The notes beneath the pieces were generated by a model that made no database searches, was not told the DNA's origin, and saw nothing but the letters and a program-made list of their open reading frames with translations. Of a stretch of DNA of 64,000 nt, positions 47,865-57,436 are shown piece by piece (position 1 is the stretch's first letter; each line of letters starts with the position of its first letter). Position numbers and translations under genes: made by a program. The DNA is from Citrobacter sp. JGM124 (GTDB lineage Bacteria > Pseudomonadota > Gammaproteobacteria > Enterobacterales > Enterobacteriaceae), in NCBI RefSeq assembly GCF_018257795.1, contig NZ_JAERJD010000002.1, positions 1 through 64,000 on the forward strand, read 5' to 3'.

Positions 47865-49910
47865 ATGGCACATGAAAACCCGTTGCTGGCTGTTAGTGTC
47901 TTACCCTATCAGGCACCGCATTTTGATCGTTTGAGGGATGAGCATTACCGTCCGGCATTTAATGAAGCGATTGGCCTTAAGCGGGCTGAAGTCGCCGCGA
48001 TCGCCAATAATCCCGATGCCCCTACCTTTGACAATACTTACCTGGCACTTGAAAAGAGCGGGGGGATGTTGGGGCAGGTAACACCTATTTTCTATGCCAT
48101 GGTCGCTGCCCATACCAATGACTATCTTGATCAACTGGAAGCGGAGATCTCCAGCGAACTGGCAGCCCTGACGGATGATATTCGGCTCAATGAGCGCCTA
48201 TTCAGTCGCCTTGATGCCCTCTACCAACAGCGTCATCAATTATCCCTGGACAGTGAATCATTACGTCTGGTGGAAGTCGTCTGGCAGTCTTTTAGTTTGT
48301 CAGGGGCAACGCTGAATACGTCCGAAAAGACCAGAATCAAAGCGCTTAATAAAGAAATCGCTCAATTAACCAGCCAGTTTAATCAACGACTCCATGCTGC
48401 AAATAAAGCAGCCGCATTAGTCGTTGATGATTTGCAGTATCTGGATGGTTTAACGAGCAGTGAAATTGCCACCGCAGCACAGACAGCTGCAGAAAATGGC
48501 CAGGCAGGGTGCTGGGTGATCCCATTACTCAACTTCACACAACAACCGGCGTTACAGACACTGACGCACCGCGAAACAAGGGAAAAACTGTTTCATGCAG
48601 GCTGGAATCGGGCACAACAACATGATGAGAATGATACACAGGCTATTATTGCTCGTTTGGTTACATTGCGTGCGGAGCAGGCAGCATTACTCGGGTTTGA
48701 GAATTTCGCAGCATGGAAAATCGCCGATCAGATGGCAAAGACTCCCGCCGCGGCATTAAATTTTATGCGTGAAATTGTGCCGGCGGCGACAGCAAGAGCG
48801 GGGCGTGAGCAGCAGGCGATTCAGCAGATTATGGATAAACAGCAGTGTGGATATGAGCTGAAAGCATGGGACTGGCAGTTCTACGCAGAACAACTCAAAC
48901 GTGAGCAGTATCATCTCGATGCCCGACAGATAAAACCCTATTTTGAATTAAACAATGTGCTCCATAAGGGCGTTTTTTGGGCTGCCAGTCAACTTTTTGG
49001 GATCAAATTTGTAGAGCGTTTTGATATTCCTGTTTACCACCAGGATGTGCAGGTATGGGAAATTTTTGATGCAGATGGCCGTGGTATGGCACTGTTCTAC
49101 GGTGATTTTTTTGCCCGTAATAGCAAGTCTGGTGGGGCATGGATGGGTAATTTTGTTGAACAATCCACACTGCACAGTGCATTGCCAGTTATCTATAATG
49201 TCTGTAATTATCTAAAACCGGTTTCTGGGCAGCCCGCGCTACTGTCCTGGGATGATGTCACCACGTTATTTCATGAATTTGGCCATACCTTGCATGGCCT
49301 TTTTGCTAGCCAGCGTTATTCGACACTGTCTGGCACCAATACTCCCCGTGATTTTGTAGAGTTCCCGTCGCAAATTAATGAACACTGGGCAAGCCAGCCT
49401 GATGTTTTTGCTCACTATGCTTGCCATTATCAAAGTGGTGCCCCGATGCCTGATGCATTGCGAGAACAGCTTTTCCGATCAGCACAATTTAATAAAGGTT
49501 ACGACATGACCGAGCTGCTGGCGGCGGCATTACTGGATTTACGCTGGCATACCCTGAACAGCGATGATCACATTGAAAATGTCAGCTTACAGGAAGAGCA
49601 GATGCTGGAGAGTGAACAGGTTTCGCTGGAAAGTGTTCCCCCCCGTTATCGCAGCAGCTATTTTGCCCATATTTTTGCCGGGGGATACGCGGCGGGTTAC
49701 TACGCCTATATTTGGACACAAATGCTGGCGGATGACGGCTATCAGTGGTTTGTCGAGCAGGGTGGGCTGACTCGTGAGAATGGTCAGCGTTTTCGGGATG
49801 CGATTCTGTCGCGTGGTAATAGCCGGGATCTTGAACAGCTTTATGAGAACTGGCGTGGACACGCCCCGTTGCGTGAACCTATGTTAAAAAATCGTGGGCT
49901 GGTCGAATAA
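47865..49910 (+). CDS. dcp: Dipeptidyl carboxypeptidase Dcp (M3)
   Basis: Zinc metallopeptidase that removes C-terminal dipeptides. It has 681 residues, the same as E. coli. The zinc motif HEFGH (LFHEFGHTLHGLF) lies near residue 470, and EFPSQINEHWA follows with the third ligand. The C-terminal IFAGGYAAGYYAYIW block is typical of the M3 family. GGAG lies 7 bases upstream of the ATG. It supports peptide use and works in the same physiological field as the mpaA and ycjG products, though it is not in an operon with them. Confidence 0.97.
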   Translation: MAHENPLLAVSVLPYQAPHFDRLRDEHYRPAFNEAIGLKRAEVAAIANNPDAPTFDNTYLALEKSGGMLGQVTPIFYAMVAAHTNDYLDQLEAEISSELAALTDDIRLNERLFSRLDALYQQRHQLSLDSESLRLVEVVWQSFSLSGATLNTSEKTRIKALNKEIAQLTSQFNQRLHAANKAAALVVDDLQYLDGLTSSEIATAAQTAAENGQAGCWVIPLLNFTQQPALQTLTHRETREKLFHAGWNRAQQHDENDTQAIIARLVTLRAEQAALLGFENFAAWKIADQMAKTPAAALNFMREIVPAATARAGREQQAIQQIMDKQQCGYELKAWDWQFYAEQLKREQYHLDARQIKPYFELNNVLHKGVFWAASQLFGIKFVERFDIPVYHQDVQVWEIFDADGRGMALFYGDFFARNSKSGGAWMGNFVEQSTLHSALPVIYNVCNYLKPVSGQPALLSWDDVTTLFHEFGHTLHGLFASQRYSTLSGTNTPRDFVEFPSQINEHWASQPDVFAHYACHYQSGAPMPDALREQLFRSAQFNKGYDMTELLAAALLDLRWHTLNSDDHIENVSLQEEQMLESEQVSLESVPPRYRSSYFAHIFAGGYAAGYYAYIWTQMLADDGYQWFVEQGGLTRENGQRFRDAILSRGNSRDLEQLYENWRGHAPLREPMLKNRGLVE

Positions 49911-49996
49911 CCGCCAATAATTCTGGTTATTTTTTGCTCAAACCCTAAGATTGCGGCTATAATTATATTTCGTTTATGTGCAATTAAGAGGAAAAA

Positions 49997-50185
49997 ATGG
50001 ACACCAGAATGACGCCAGTAATGTTAGCGATTGAATTCCTTCGCCGGGAGGATAAACCACTAACACCAGCCCAGTATCTTAGTAAGCTCCAGCAACTGAC
50101 GCTGGAGTTTGCTGATCTGCAGGGGTTAACCACAAGAGAACTGCGTGAAGAAATATCTTATGCAAGGCAGCTGGGAATACACTAG
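49997..50185 (+). CDS. ydiH: Small conserved protein YdiH (62 aa)
   Basis: A 62-residue protein that I recognise as YdiH: LAIEFLRR, the following LTPAQYLSKLQQL, LEFADL and EEISYARQLGIH correspond to E. coli LAIEFLRR, LSPAQYLKRLKQL, LEFADL and EEIYFAWRLGVH at the same length. AAGAGGAAAAA gives a strong ribosome-binding site. It appears soluble and helical, with no known role. In E. coli the gene lies elsewhere (near the suf region), so its place next to dcp is a rearrangement. Confidence 0.85.
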   Translation: MDTRMTPVMLAIEFLRREDKPLTPAQYLSKLQQLTLEFADLQGLTTRELREEISYARQLGIH

Positions 50186-50247
50186 CGATAAAAAGGCCAG
50201 CACAGGGTTTCTGCCTGAAGGCCTTGTTAGCTTAAACCAGCGGCTCC

Positions 50248-50871
50248 CTAGCGGGAAGACATGATCAGTTTCAGGCCCAGCACAGCCATGACACTTCCCG
50301 CCACTCTATCAATAGCCGTTTTGAACCGAATATAGACATGGCGTGAACGTTCGGTAGATAAGGCGACAGTCACTAAGGAATACCAGCCTGCATCGATAAT
50401 AAAACTTATCAATGGCAGCGCAATATAGTAGTAAGCAGGAACTTCCCGGGGTAACAACGCAGTAAAAATACTGGCAAAAACCACCGCGGTTTTAGGATTA
50501 CTTAACTGGGTGAACAGGCCATCACGAAATGTCGCCATCAGACTTTTTTCACCAGTGGCGGCATGTCCCATCGACAGAGGGGCCCTGGCGTGGCGTATCA
50601 TTTTATAAGCGAGCCACAGCAAATAGATACCCCCGGCAATTTTAAGAGCGGTATAAGCGACTGGCACGGCGAGTAAAAAAGCTTGCAGACCGAGCACGGC
50701 CAGTAGAGCAAATATAGCGGCTCCCACGCCGGTACCCAGCGCCGTTGCCAAACCATGGCTCCGAGAGCGGGCGACGGCGTTTTGCGCGACGTAAACAAAA
50801 CTCGGGCCAGGGCTGATGGCACCTAAGCCAATTGTTGCAGCAATAGCAAACAGGGTTGTGATGGTGTTCAT
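50248..50871 (-). CDS. LysE/RhtB-family amino acid exporter
   Basis: Inner-membrane exporter of 207 residues with about six hydrophobic segments. The N-terminus has the family motif GAISPGPSFVYVAQNAVARSR, in which GPSF/GP is diagnostic of LysE/RhtB, and LSNPKTAVVF is the second motif. The substrate (an amino acid or homoserine lactone type) cannot be told. It is downstream of the LysR gene at 50959, on the same strand, with 87 bases between. Confidence 0.92.
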   Translation of the reverse strand: MNTITTLFAIAATIGLGAISPGPSFVYVAQNAVARSRSHGLATALGTGVGAAIFALLAVLGLQAFLLAVPVAYTALKIAGGIYLLWLAYKMIRHARAPLSMGHAATGEKSLMATFRDGLFTQLSNPKTAVVFASIFTALLPREVPAYYYIALPLISFIIDAGWYSLVTVALSTERSRHVYIRFKTAIDRVAGSVMAVLGLKLIMSSR

Positions 50872-50958
50872 TGGTTTTTATCCCACAGGAAAAATAAAAT
50901 TAATAACGTGGAGCAGCAGTACAGACAATCACTATTTTATCTTTTCGTCATAAAGTGA

Positions 50959-51828
50959 CTACGTGGGCTGTCGATGATGTAGTTCATCAATTAGCCAGCG
51001 TCCCGCCGGTCCGGGTGGATTTTTATTCGACCAGATGACGTCTACTTCAAACAACTGTGGCCAGCCTTCTACGGATAACTCCTTCAAAACGTGATGACCA
51101 AATTGCAGCACCAGCCAGCGGGGCAGTACTCCCCAGCCAAAACCTTGTTCAGCCATTTCAAGTAGCATGAGCAAAGATGGTGATGACCAGACCGGGCCAG
51201 TAGAAAGCACATTATCCGGACTAACATAGGTTTTCAACACGAGCTGGCGCACGGTTTGTAACGCATCAATATCAACGTTGTCGAGCCGGGCCAGGGGGTT
51301 ATCCTGCCGGATAAAAATAGCCATCTCCGTGCCTACCTGAAGACGAGCTGTAGAGATATCTACAGGGTATTTTTTTTGTACCCGCAATACGCCCACATGT
51401 GAACGGCCTGATTGAATTGAGTCAATCACGTCATCATCTTCGGCAATAATGCATTCAAATTCCGTATCAGGGTAACGTTCAGAGAACTGTTGCAAAATCG
51501 ACTCGTGATGCGCCGTTTCCCATAGGTCAGAGAGGACAAAACTGAGACGGGATTCAATATTATTTGTCAGCCTGACGGAAAGTGCTTCGAGCCGCTCATT
51601 GGCTGTAAAAATGGCTTTAACATAAGGCAATACCCGTAACCCATCTTGAGTAATGACAGGGTAGCGGCTGTTGCGATCAAACAGGGTAACACCAAGATCA
51701 AGCTCCAGATTGGCTATCGCCGTACTGATAGTCGACTGACTTTTTTTGAGTTTACGGGCTGTTGCAGAAAATGATCCTGTCTCAACAACATAGAGAAAAG
51801 CTTCGAGAGCTTCAGGTGAATAGTGCAT
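50959..51828 (-). CDS. LysR-family regulator, divergent from a PACE efflux gene
   Basis: A 289-residue LysR regulator with an N-terminal winged helix (SPEALEAFLYVVETGSFSATARKLKKSQSTISTAIANLELDLG) and a substrate-binding domain from about 90. It starts 88 bases from the divergent PACE transporter gene. LysR regulators paired in this way with PACE genes (AceR with AceI in Acinetobacter) activate the transporter. The lysE-type gene downstream could also be a target. Confidence 0.9.
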   Translation of the reverse strand: MHYSPEALEAFLYVVETGSFSATARKLKKSQSTISTAIANLELDLGVTLFDRNSRYPVITQDGLRVLPYVKAIFTANERLEALSVRLTNNIESRLSFVLSDLWETAHHESILQQFSERYPDTEFECIIAEDDDVIDSIQSGRSHVGVLRVQKKYPVDISTARLQVGTEMAIFIRQDNPLARLDNVDIDALQTVRQLVLKTYVSPDNVLSTGPVWSSPSLLMLLEMAEQGFGWGVLPRWLVLQFGHHVLKELSVEGWPQLFEVDVIWSNKNPPGPAGRWLIDELHHRQPT

Positions 51829-51916
51829 TATCTATCGCTTTTATAGATGGATACTAACTTAATTGTATCATGAATTACGATGATAATAAGCCCATTCAGT
51901 GAGAGGGAGTGAGTGG

Positions 51917-52351
51917 ATGAAAAAGCAGAATCGTAGCCTGGGCGAGCGTATTATTCATGCGGTGTCGTTTGAAGTGATCGCGCTGGCTATCTGTGCGCCG
52001 ACAGCGGCCTGGTTAATGGATAAGCCCCTGTTTCAGATGGGGGCATTGGCTATCATGCTGTCCACTGTCGCCATGTTATGGAACATGATTTATAACGCAG
52101 GTTTTGATAAATTTTTCCTGCCTGGAAGGCCGCGAGGCTTCATTTTACGGGTGGGCCACGCCCTGGGGTTTGAAGGTGGGTTTATTCTGATTGGTTTACC
52201 CCTGGCGGCATGGATGTTGCAGATCTCATTGCTTGAAGCATTAATGGTAGAGATCGGTTTCTTTCTGTTTTTCTTGCCTTACACCATTATTTTTAATGCC
52301 TGCTACGACTGGCTACGCGCTCGTCGTCTACGACACGTTACAGAGAGATAG
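51917..52351 (+). CDS. PACE-family biocide efflux transporter (AceI type)
   Basis: Proteobacterial antimicrobial compound efflux protein of 144 residues and four helices, made of two tandem bacterial transmembrane pair domains. The signature residues are visible: RIIHAVSFE in helix 1, MIYNAGFDKFF at the end of helix 2, RVGHALGFEGG in helix 3 and FNACYDWL in helix 4. AceI exports chlorhexidine; other members export acriflavine or diamines. The ATG at 51917 has GAGAGGGAG upstream; the in-frame GTG at 51899 lacks one. It probably depends on the divergent LysR. Confidence 0.93.
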   Translation: MKKQNRSLGERIIHAVSFEVIALAICAPTAAWLMDKPLFQMGALAIMLSTVAMLWNMIYNAGFDKFFLPGRPRGFILRVGHALGFEGGFILIGLPLAAWMLQISLLEALMVEIGFFLFFLPYTIIFNACYDWLRARRLRHVTER

Positions 52352-52364
52352 CCGCAGCATATGT

Positions 52365-52406
52365 CAGCAAAGCCAGATTTATTAATAATCTGGCTTTGCT
52401 GTTTTT
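52365..52406. terminator. Bidirectional terminator between the PACE gene and tam
   Basis: A perfect 15-bp stem, CAGCAAAGCCAGATT / AATCTGGCTTTGCTG, with a 7-base AT loop, is followed by five T. It fills the space between two converging genes. Confidence 0.92.
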
Positions 52407-53165
52407 CTATACCATCCTACGCGCCACGATAAACAGGCGCGGGAAGGGCATAAGTACCTTGCCATTGTCCTGCTCTTTGTAGTGTTCGTTGAGTAACTTG
52501 TGGTAGCGCTGGAGATAGGCTTCTTGCTGTTGCAGGTTTAAGTTATTCACAAAACGGCGCAATCCTGTCGTAAGCAACCAGTCAATAATGGCCTGGGTGG
52601 ACGGAAGCTCGTGGAAATAAGTTGTCCGCCAGATATCGACCTGACAACCCGCCTGACTGAGTAAATGGTAATAGGACTCAGCCTTGAGAACCGTGTTTTG
52701 ATGATAAAAAGGCGCATTGAGTTCTTCGGCAACATCACGCATCAGACGGTGTGTCTGTTCCTGCCAGTTGTCTGGCATTTGAATTGCCAGTACCCCCTGG
52801 GGCACGAGCTGGCTCACCAGATGTGGTAATAATACGTCGTGGTTGTTTATCCAGTGCAAAGACGCATTGGCAAAAATGACATCTTGCTTCTTCTGGGATC
52901 GCCAGTTGCTGATATCAGCTGCTTCAAATTGACAACCTGGCAGCATGTTTCGGGCTTTTTCCAGCATGGCAGGGGAATTATCGATACCGACAATTTTTGC
53001 CACAGGATACTTCTTGCATAATACGGCGGTCGAATTTCCTGGGCCGCAACCCAGATCAATAATGGATCTGGCCTGAGGGTAATTAATTCGGTTAGCTAAC
53101 TCTTCAGCCGGGCGGGTACGTTCTGTCGCGAATTGTAAATAAGATATTGGGTTCCAGTCCTGCAT
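52407..53165 (-). CDS. tam: Trans-aconitate 2-methyltransferase Tam
   Basis: SAM-dependent enzyme that methylates trans-aconitate, an inhibitor of the citric acid cycle. The 252 residues equal the E. coli length. The SAM-binding motif IDLGCGPGNST is at about 37-47, and FANASLHWI, VLAIQMPDNW, QAGCQVDIWRTTYFHELPS and FPRLFIVARRM are as in E. coli. In E. coli tam and yneE are adjacent; here a regulator/rhodanese pair lies between them. Confidence 0.96.
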   Translation of the reverse strand: MQDWNPISYLQFATERTRPAEELANRINYPQARSIIDLGCGPGNSTAVLCKKYPVAKIVGIDNSPAMLEKARNMLPGCQFEAADISNWRSQKKQDVIFANASLHWINNHDVLLPHLVSQLVPQGVLAIQMPDNWQEQTHRLMRDVAEELNAPFYHQNTVLKAESYYHLLSQAGCQVDIWRTTYFHELPSTQAIIDWLLTTGLRRFVNNLNLQQQEAYLQRYHKLLNEHYKEQDNGKVLMPFPRLFIVARRMV

Positions 53166-53591
53166 TTCATTACCTTCAATTACTGGTCGTTCAAACTCTA
53201 TTGAAACTTTAAAGATTTAATATAACAAGCACTATTAATGACCTACCTTATAGCTCTTATTGTAGTAGGTATAATTCATATATGTGAAAAAAACAACTAA
53301 CGTAACCAATGATGATTTTTGCTGAATATGAGCCTGCTAAACCTGAACACAGAGATCAAATTTAAGGCCGCACTGCGGTACTCTGTCGTTTATTACGCAG
53401 CAACCGGTGATGCATGCATAATAGATGAAAGAGATTATGTGAACGGGTATAAAAATAGATCTGAAATGACTTAATATAGACGCAGGGCTGCGGGGATATT
53501 CGTCGTGAATGATGATACGGTAGAATAAAATAAAGTATAAAATGATTTTTTCAATACTTTACTCAAAGCGGCAATTGTTTTGGAAATAGAT
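53166..53591. other. 426-base gap between tam and ftrA
   Basis: No gene is visible on either strand. The sequence is AT-rich with no clear repeat or hairpin beyond short runs. It should hold the tam promoter at its left side. Confidence 0.5.
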
Positions 53592-54575
53592 TTAATGTTT
53601 TTTGAGTGTGAATGATTTCCTGTATTTTTGTGGTGCATTCAATAAATTTTTACGAAAGTGGTGGCGTAGATTTGCAGCACTTGAGAAACCTGTTTTTTCT
53701 GCGATGATATCGATACTGAAATGACTATTTTCAAGAAAATCAATGCATTTTTGTAACCTTGACTGTAACAACCAGCGTGCTGGTGTGGTGCCGGTCGCGG
53801 CTTCAAAACGGCGTAAAAAAGTTCGTTCGCTCATGCCCACATGGCTGGCCATACTTCCCAGCGTGTGAGGCTGTTCAAGGTGGTTGTGGAGATAGTCAAA
53901 CAGCGGTGCAAAACGCTCACTTTCATATTCCGTCGGTAACGCGCATTCAATAATTTGCGTCTGTCCCCCCTGGCGATGGGGTGGGGTAACCAGACGCCGG
54001 GCGACCTGGTTGGCAATCGTCGCTCCAAAGTCACGGCGCACCAGGTACAGACACAAATCAATACCAGCCGCACTACCCGCAGAAGTTAAAATATTGCCAT
54101 TATCAATATAAAGTACATCAGGGATCACCTTTGTTTCAGGATAACGCTCGGCTAACGCAGCGGTATACCGCCAGTGGGTTGTGGACTGTTTGCCTTGCAG
54201 CAATCCAGCTGCGGCAAGCACGAAAACACCGGAACAAATAGACAAAATACGGGCTCCACGCTGGTGGGCGGCCTGTAATGCGGAGCATAATGTTTTGGGA
54301 ACCGGGGCATCAATATGCCGCCATCCAGGGACAATGATAGTACCAGCCTGCTCCAGCAGTGAAAGTTCACCATCAACGACCATTCTAATCCCCCCGGTTG
54401 CCCGAATGGGGCCGTCTTCAATAGCAGCAACTAAAAAACGGTACCAGTTGTCTCCCATTTCCGGGCGCGGTAATCCAAAAATCTCGACAGCAATACTGAA
54501 CTCAAATGTGCAGAGCCCGTCATAAGCCAGTGCTACCACCAGTGAATTTTCTACATTCCGGGATGTTTTTGTCAT
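53592..54575 (-). CDS. ftrA: GlxA-family activator with DJ-1/PfpI and AraC domains (FtrA-like)
   Basis: A 327-residue regulator. The N-terminal DJ-1/PfpI-like domain (about 10-190) carries the nucleophile-elbow sequence ILSICSGVFVLAAAGLL with a cysteine, as in glutamine-amidotransferase-like sensors. The AraC/XylS DNA-binding domain (about 220-327) has two helix-turn-helix units (LGSMASHVGMSERTFLRRF, IDIIAEKTGFSSAANLRHHF). This combination is FtrA/GlxA. It is divergent from a rhodanese gene, a pairing often seen for ftrA, so the rhodanese is the probable target. Confidence 0.88.
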   Translation of the reverse strand: MTKTSRNVENSLVVALAYDGLCTFEFSIAVEIFGLPRPEMGDNWYRFLVAAIEDGPIRATGGIRMVVDGELSLLEQAGTIIVPGWRHIDAPVPKTLCSALQAAHQRGARILSICSGVFVLAAAGLLQGKQSTTHWRYTAALAERYPETKVIPDVLYIDNGNILTSAGSAAGIDLCLYLVRRDFGATIANQVARRLVTPPHRQGGQTQIIECALPTEYESERFAPLFDYLHNHLEQPHTLGSMASHVGMSERTFLRRFEAATGTTPARWLLQSRLQKCIDFLENSHFSIDIIAEKTGFSSAANLRHHFRKNLLNAPQKYRKSFTLKKH

Positions 54576-54665
54576 GATCTATACGTTAATCGTCATCTTT
54601 GCTGGCAGTCAACTCATATCCAGATATCACACAATAAACTCTCATTAACCGAGTATGGGGTGTTT

Positions 54666-55076
54666 ATGTGTAATGTTACTGATGTCCTGACCGCTGATGC
54701 AAGTCTTGCCGCGGCCCATTTCAGGCAAAAACTCTCTCTTGAGACAGATTGTGCAGATGTTCATGCAGCGATACAACGAGGGGCACCGCCCTTTGTTCTG
54801 TTACATGTGATTGGCTCTGAAGAATCCTATTTATCTGGACATATTCCTGGTGCAATACATTTGCATCACACGCATATTACCGCGGAACGGTTAGCATGCT
54901 GGCCCGCTGAAACGCTGTTTGTTGTCTATTGTGCCGGCCCCCACTGTAATGGTGCTGACCGTGCGGCGCTGAAACTCGCCCTGTCAGGGCGCCCTGTGAA
55001 ACTGATGCTGGGTGGAATAACCGGCTGGCTGGATGAAGGCTTTACTTTAGTATCATTGGGCCATTCAGGCCAGTGA
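54666..55076 (+). CDS. Rhodanese-like sulfurtransferase domain protein
   Basis: A 136-residue single rhodanese domain. GHIPGAIHLHHTHI is the CDC25-type N-terminal motif. The active-site loop reads VYCAGPHCNGADRAALKL, with the catalytic Cys first and a second Cys four residues on. C-terminal GGITGWLDEGF is the family end. An in-frame GTG at 54660 is also possible; neither start has a strong ribosome-binding site. It is divergent from ftrA (90 bases between) and probably under its control. The sulfur acceptor is unknown. Confidence 0.9.
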   Translation: MCNVTDVLTADASLAAAHFRQKLSLETDCADVHAAIQRGAPPFVLLHVIGSEESYLSGHIPGAIHLHHTHITAERLACWPAETLFVVYCAGPHCNGADRAALKLALSGRPVKLMLGGITGWLDEGFTLVSLGHSGQ

Positions 55077-55122
55077 CCAGAAAAGTAGCCTTAGTCCAGG
55101 GGATAAGGCTATTTCTGACAGA

Positions 55123-56043
55123 TTAGTAGAGACGATAATAACGATCCGGCTTTAAGGCCGACGGTAAATTAGTGTTGTCATTATTCATATCCCGGATATC
55201 ACGCTCGATGGAAACACAAATGGCATCCAGTGGCAGGTCGTTATCTTCGGTGCCGAAGGGGTCTTCCAGCTCTTCGGCCAGTGAGTCGAGCGCAATAAAA
55301 GTATAAGAAATAAACACCGACAGAAACGGGGTCATGTAGTGCAGGTCTGGCACAAGTGCGAACGGCAGCATAATACAGAAAATATAGACAGTGCGGTGCA
55401 GTATCAGGCTATATGCAAAGGGCAGCGGGGTAGAGAGAATTCGTTCACAGCCCCCGGATATGCTGGAAAGGGTGTTGAGGTGCTCATTAAGACTCTGCCA
55501 CAGAATATCAGAGAGCAGGCCTTGCTGACGTTTTTCATTTAACCATTCCCCCATCAATACCAGAATACGATTATGGCAGGCGTGGCTCTGACTCACCCAG
55601 GAGACGTGTTCAGGGGACAGATAGCGGCTCAGTATTTCCGGTTGTGGTAGTTTGCGCAGGGACATGCGCAGGCTGTGGCAAAACGCCAGTTGTAGATTAA
55701 TAAATGTCCGAACAGATCCCGGGTGTTGCCCGGTCACGGTTTTGACCTCCCGGAGCAGTGAGCGTGAGGTGATAGCAAGCTGTCCCCACAAAATACGCGC
55801 TTCATTAAAACGCGCATAGCAGACACTGTTACGGAACCCCAGGAAGATAGCGATTGCCACGCCCAGGACGCTAAAAGGGGCCATTGTTAACTTGACGCCG
55901 AGCGTCTCATACCAGGGCAGAAAGAAGATGACGCTAATAGACAGGATAAGGTTCAGTAGCAGTCGCGAGTATATTTTTTCCAGCACTGAACCGTGCCAGA
56001 CAAACAGACGTGTCAGCCAGTGCTGATTGGGACGAACAATCAT
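55123..56043 (-). CDS. yneE: Bestrophin-like membrane protein YneE
   Basis: Inner-membrane protein of the bestrophin/UPF0187 family, 306 residues (E. coli 304). It begins MIVRPNQHWLTRLFVWHGSV as in E. coli. Membrane segments lie near 25-75 and 210-255, and the C-terminal LAEELEDPFGTEDNDLPLD is the diagnostic acidic motif. Bacterial bestrophin homologues form pentameric ion channels; the Klebsiella homologue passes sodium. The physiological role is unknown. Confidence 0.95.
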   Translation of the reverse strand: MIVRPNQHWLTRLFVWHGSVLEKIYSRLLLNLILSISVIFFLPWYETLGVKLTMAPFSVLGVAIAIFLGFRNSVCYARFNEARILWGQLAITSRSLLREVKTVTGQHPGSVRTFINLQLAFCHSLRMSLRKLPQPEILSRYLSPEHVSWVSQSHACHNRILVLMGEWLNEKRQQGLLSDILWQSLNEHLNTLSSISGGCERILSTPLPFAYSLILHRTVYIFCIMLPFALVPDLHYMTPFLSVFISYTFIALDSLAEELEDPFGTEDNDLPLDAICVSIERDIRDMNNDNTNLPSALKPDRYYRLY

Positions 56044-56229
56044 AAAGGTTATCGGGGTAGTAATAGGAATGCGTTATTTAACGGCAGAATCAGGGTGGAG
56101 ATCAACAAGGAGTGTGTTTTATATGTTAATGAAGATAGTGACAGTGTCACTATTTTATGCTTATTGTCTCAATAAAGAGTGAGCGGTTGGCAGGAGAGTA
56201 GCGCAACCGTTAGCATTGACCGCCATTGT

Positions 56230-57087
56230 TTACTTCAACTGATCAATCATCTCTTTACTGCGGCTAATATACTGCTGACTTCGTTCATTGTCCGCTTGTA
56301 GCAGGCAGACAAAAAGCAGGTCAGTAATCGTATTCTGGGCAGTACGCGCGGAGATGGAAGAACTACGCCAGCGGGTCTCTTCGGCCAGGGTATCCAGCGT
56401 ATAATCCGCCAGCGAGCGTAAGGGACTGTCTTGTAATGATGTCACGGCAATCAGTGTCGCACCGTTATTTTTTGCAACGTTTGCCGCCAGTAAAATCTCT
56501 TTGAGTGAACCTGAGTAGGAAATGACGATCTGTACATCTCCGGGGCCTAACGACTGGGCAACAGTTATCTGTACATGGCTGTCCATTTCGCTCATAACGG
56601 GATAGCCAATTTTCATCAGTTTATACGCCAAATCTTTCCCTACCAGGGCTGAACCACCAATACCGGTGATTTGGATCCTGCGTGCTGATTTTATCACCGT
56701 GATGGTCTGCTCCAGCTGGGCCATGTCCAGATTATCTGTGGAGTTTCTTAATGCTTGTTGTTTTTCCAGGCAGAGCTTTTCAGCGATAACTGCCGGGCTA
56801 TCATTAATACTGATGCTGCTGTGCAAATGCTCGCTGATCAGGTTACTTTGGGTATTCAGCTGTCCCCACTCTTCGATCAGCGCCATTTTAAGCTCAGTAA
56901 ACCCCTTAAAGTTCAATCGCTTGGCAAACTTTACGATGCTGGACTGACTGATGTTCAACTGGCCAGCGATCCCCTGGGATGAACACTGTTTGAGTCTTTC
57001 CGGGTGGGCTAAAAGATAGTCAGCGATCCGTCGTTCACCTGGTGTGAATTTATCTTTATTAAGGGAAATTCGTTGTAAGCAGCGCAT
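56230..57087 (-). CDS. murR: RpiR-family repressor MurR
   Basis: It has 285 residues: an N-terminal helix-turn-helix of RpiR type (ERRIADYLLAHPERLKQCSSQGIAGQLNISQSSIVKFAKRLNF) and a C-terminal SIS sugar-phosphate-binding domain (about 125-260: ARRIQITGIGGSALVGKDLAYKL). MurR represses murQP in E. coli and is released by N-acetylmuramate 6-phosphate. It is divergent from murQ across 337-350 bases, as in E. coli. Confidence 0.93.
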   Translation of the reverse strand: MRCLQRISLNKDKFTPGERRIADYLLAHPERLKQCSSQGIAGQLNISQSSIVKFAKRLNFKGFTELKMALIEEWGQLNTQSNLISEHLHSSISINDSPAVIAEKLCLEKQQALRNSTDNLDMAQLEQTITVIKSARRIQITGIGGSALVGKDLAYKLMKIGYPVMSEMDSHVQITVAQSLGPGDVQIVISYSGSLKEILLAANVAKNNGATLIAVTSLQDSPLRSLADYTLDTLAEETRWRSSSISARTAQNTITDLLFVCLLQADNERSQQYISRSKEMIDQLK

Positions 57088-57424
57088 CAGAGTTCACCCG
57101 ATATGAAAAGCAAGGAGCTCTATCATAACGACGAAGCAAGCGGGAGGGAAATCCGGAAAGGATGAAACCTTCCACAAGGGGCAACAGGCAGAAGCGGAAC
57201 AGGCTAAAACCTCAAGCAACAGGCGCTAAAATAATAATTTATTCCTTTTTATTAACTGGGTGTTCCGGACCATGCTTCCTCAATATTTATTGAATTTTAA
57301 TGCACTTATCGAAATATTTCTTGCGATTGCTATTATTAACACTGTACTGCGTAATTATTTTTACGTGATTAAGATCACTTGATAGTAATAGAATATTCCA
57401 TATGATAGTCAGTAGATAACTTTA
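57088..57424. other. murR-murQ intergenic region
   Basis: No gene is visible. The left part (57110-57230) is GC-neutral and has a GGCAACAGGCAGAAGC / CAAGCAACAGGCG pair of similar short sequences. The right part is AT-rich and holds the CRP-like site and the murQ promoter. Confidence 0.5.
57365..57378. promoter_or_regulatory. CRP-like site between murR and murQ
   Basis: GTGATTAAGATCAC is a perfect palindrome of the CRP core (GTGA-N6-TCAC). It lies about 60 bases before the murQ start. CRP activates murQP in E. coli. Regulatory elements for MurR itself could not be identified. Confidence 0.7.
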
Positions 57425-57436
57425 ATGGATAGCATG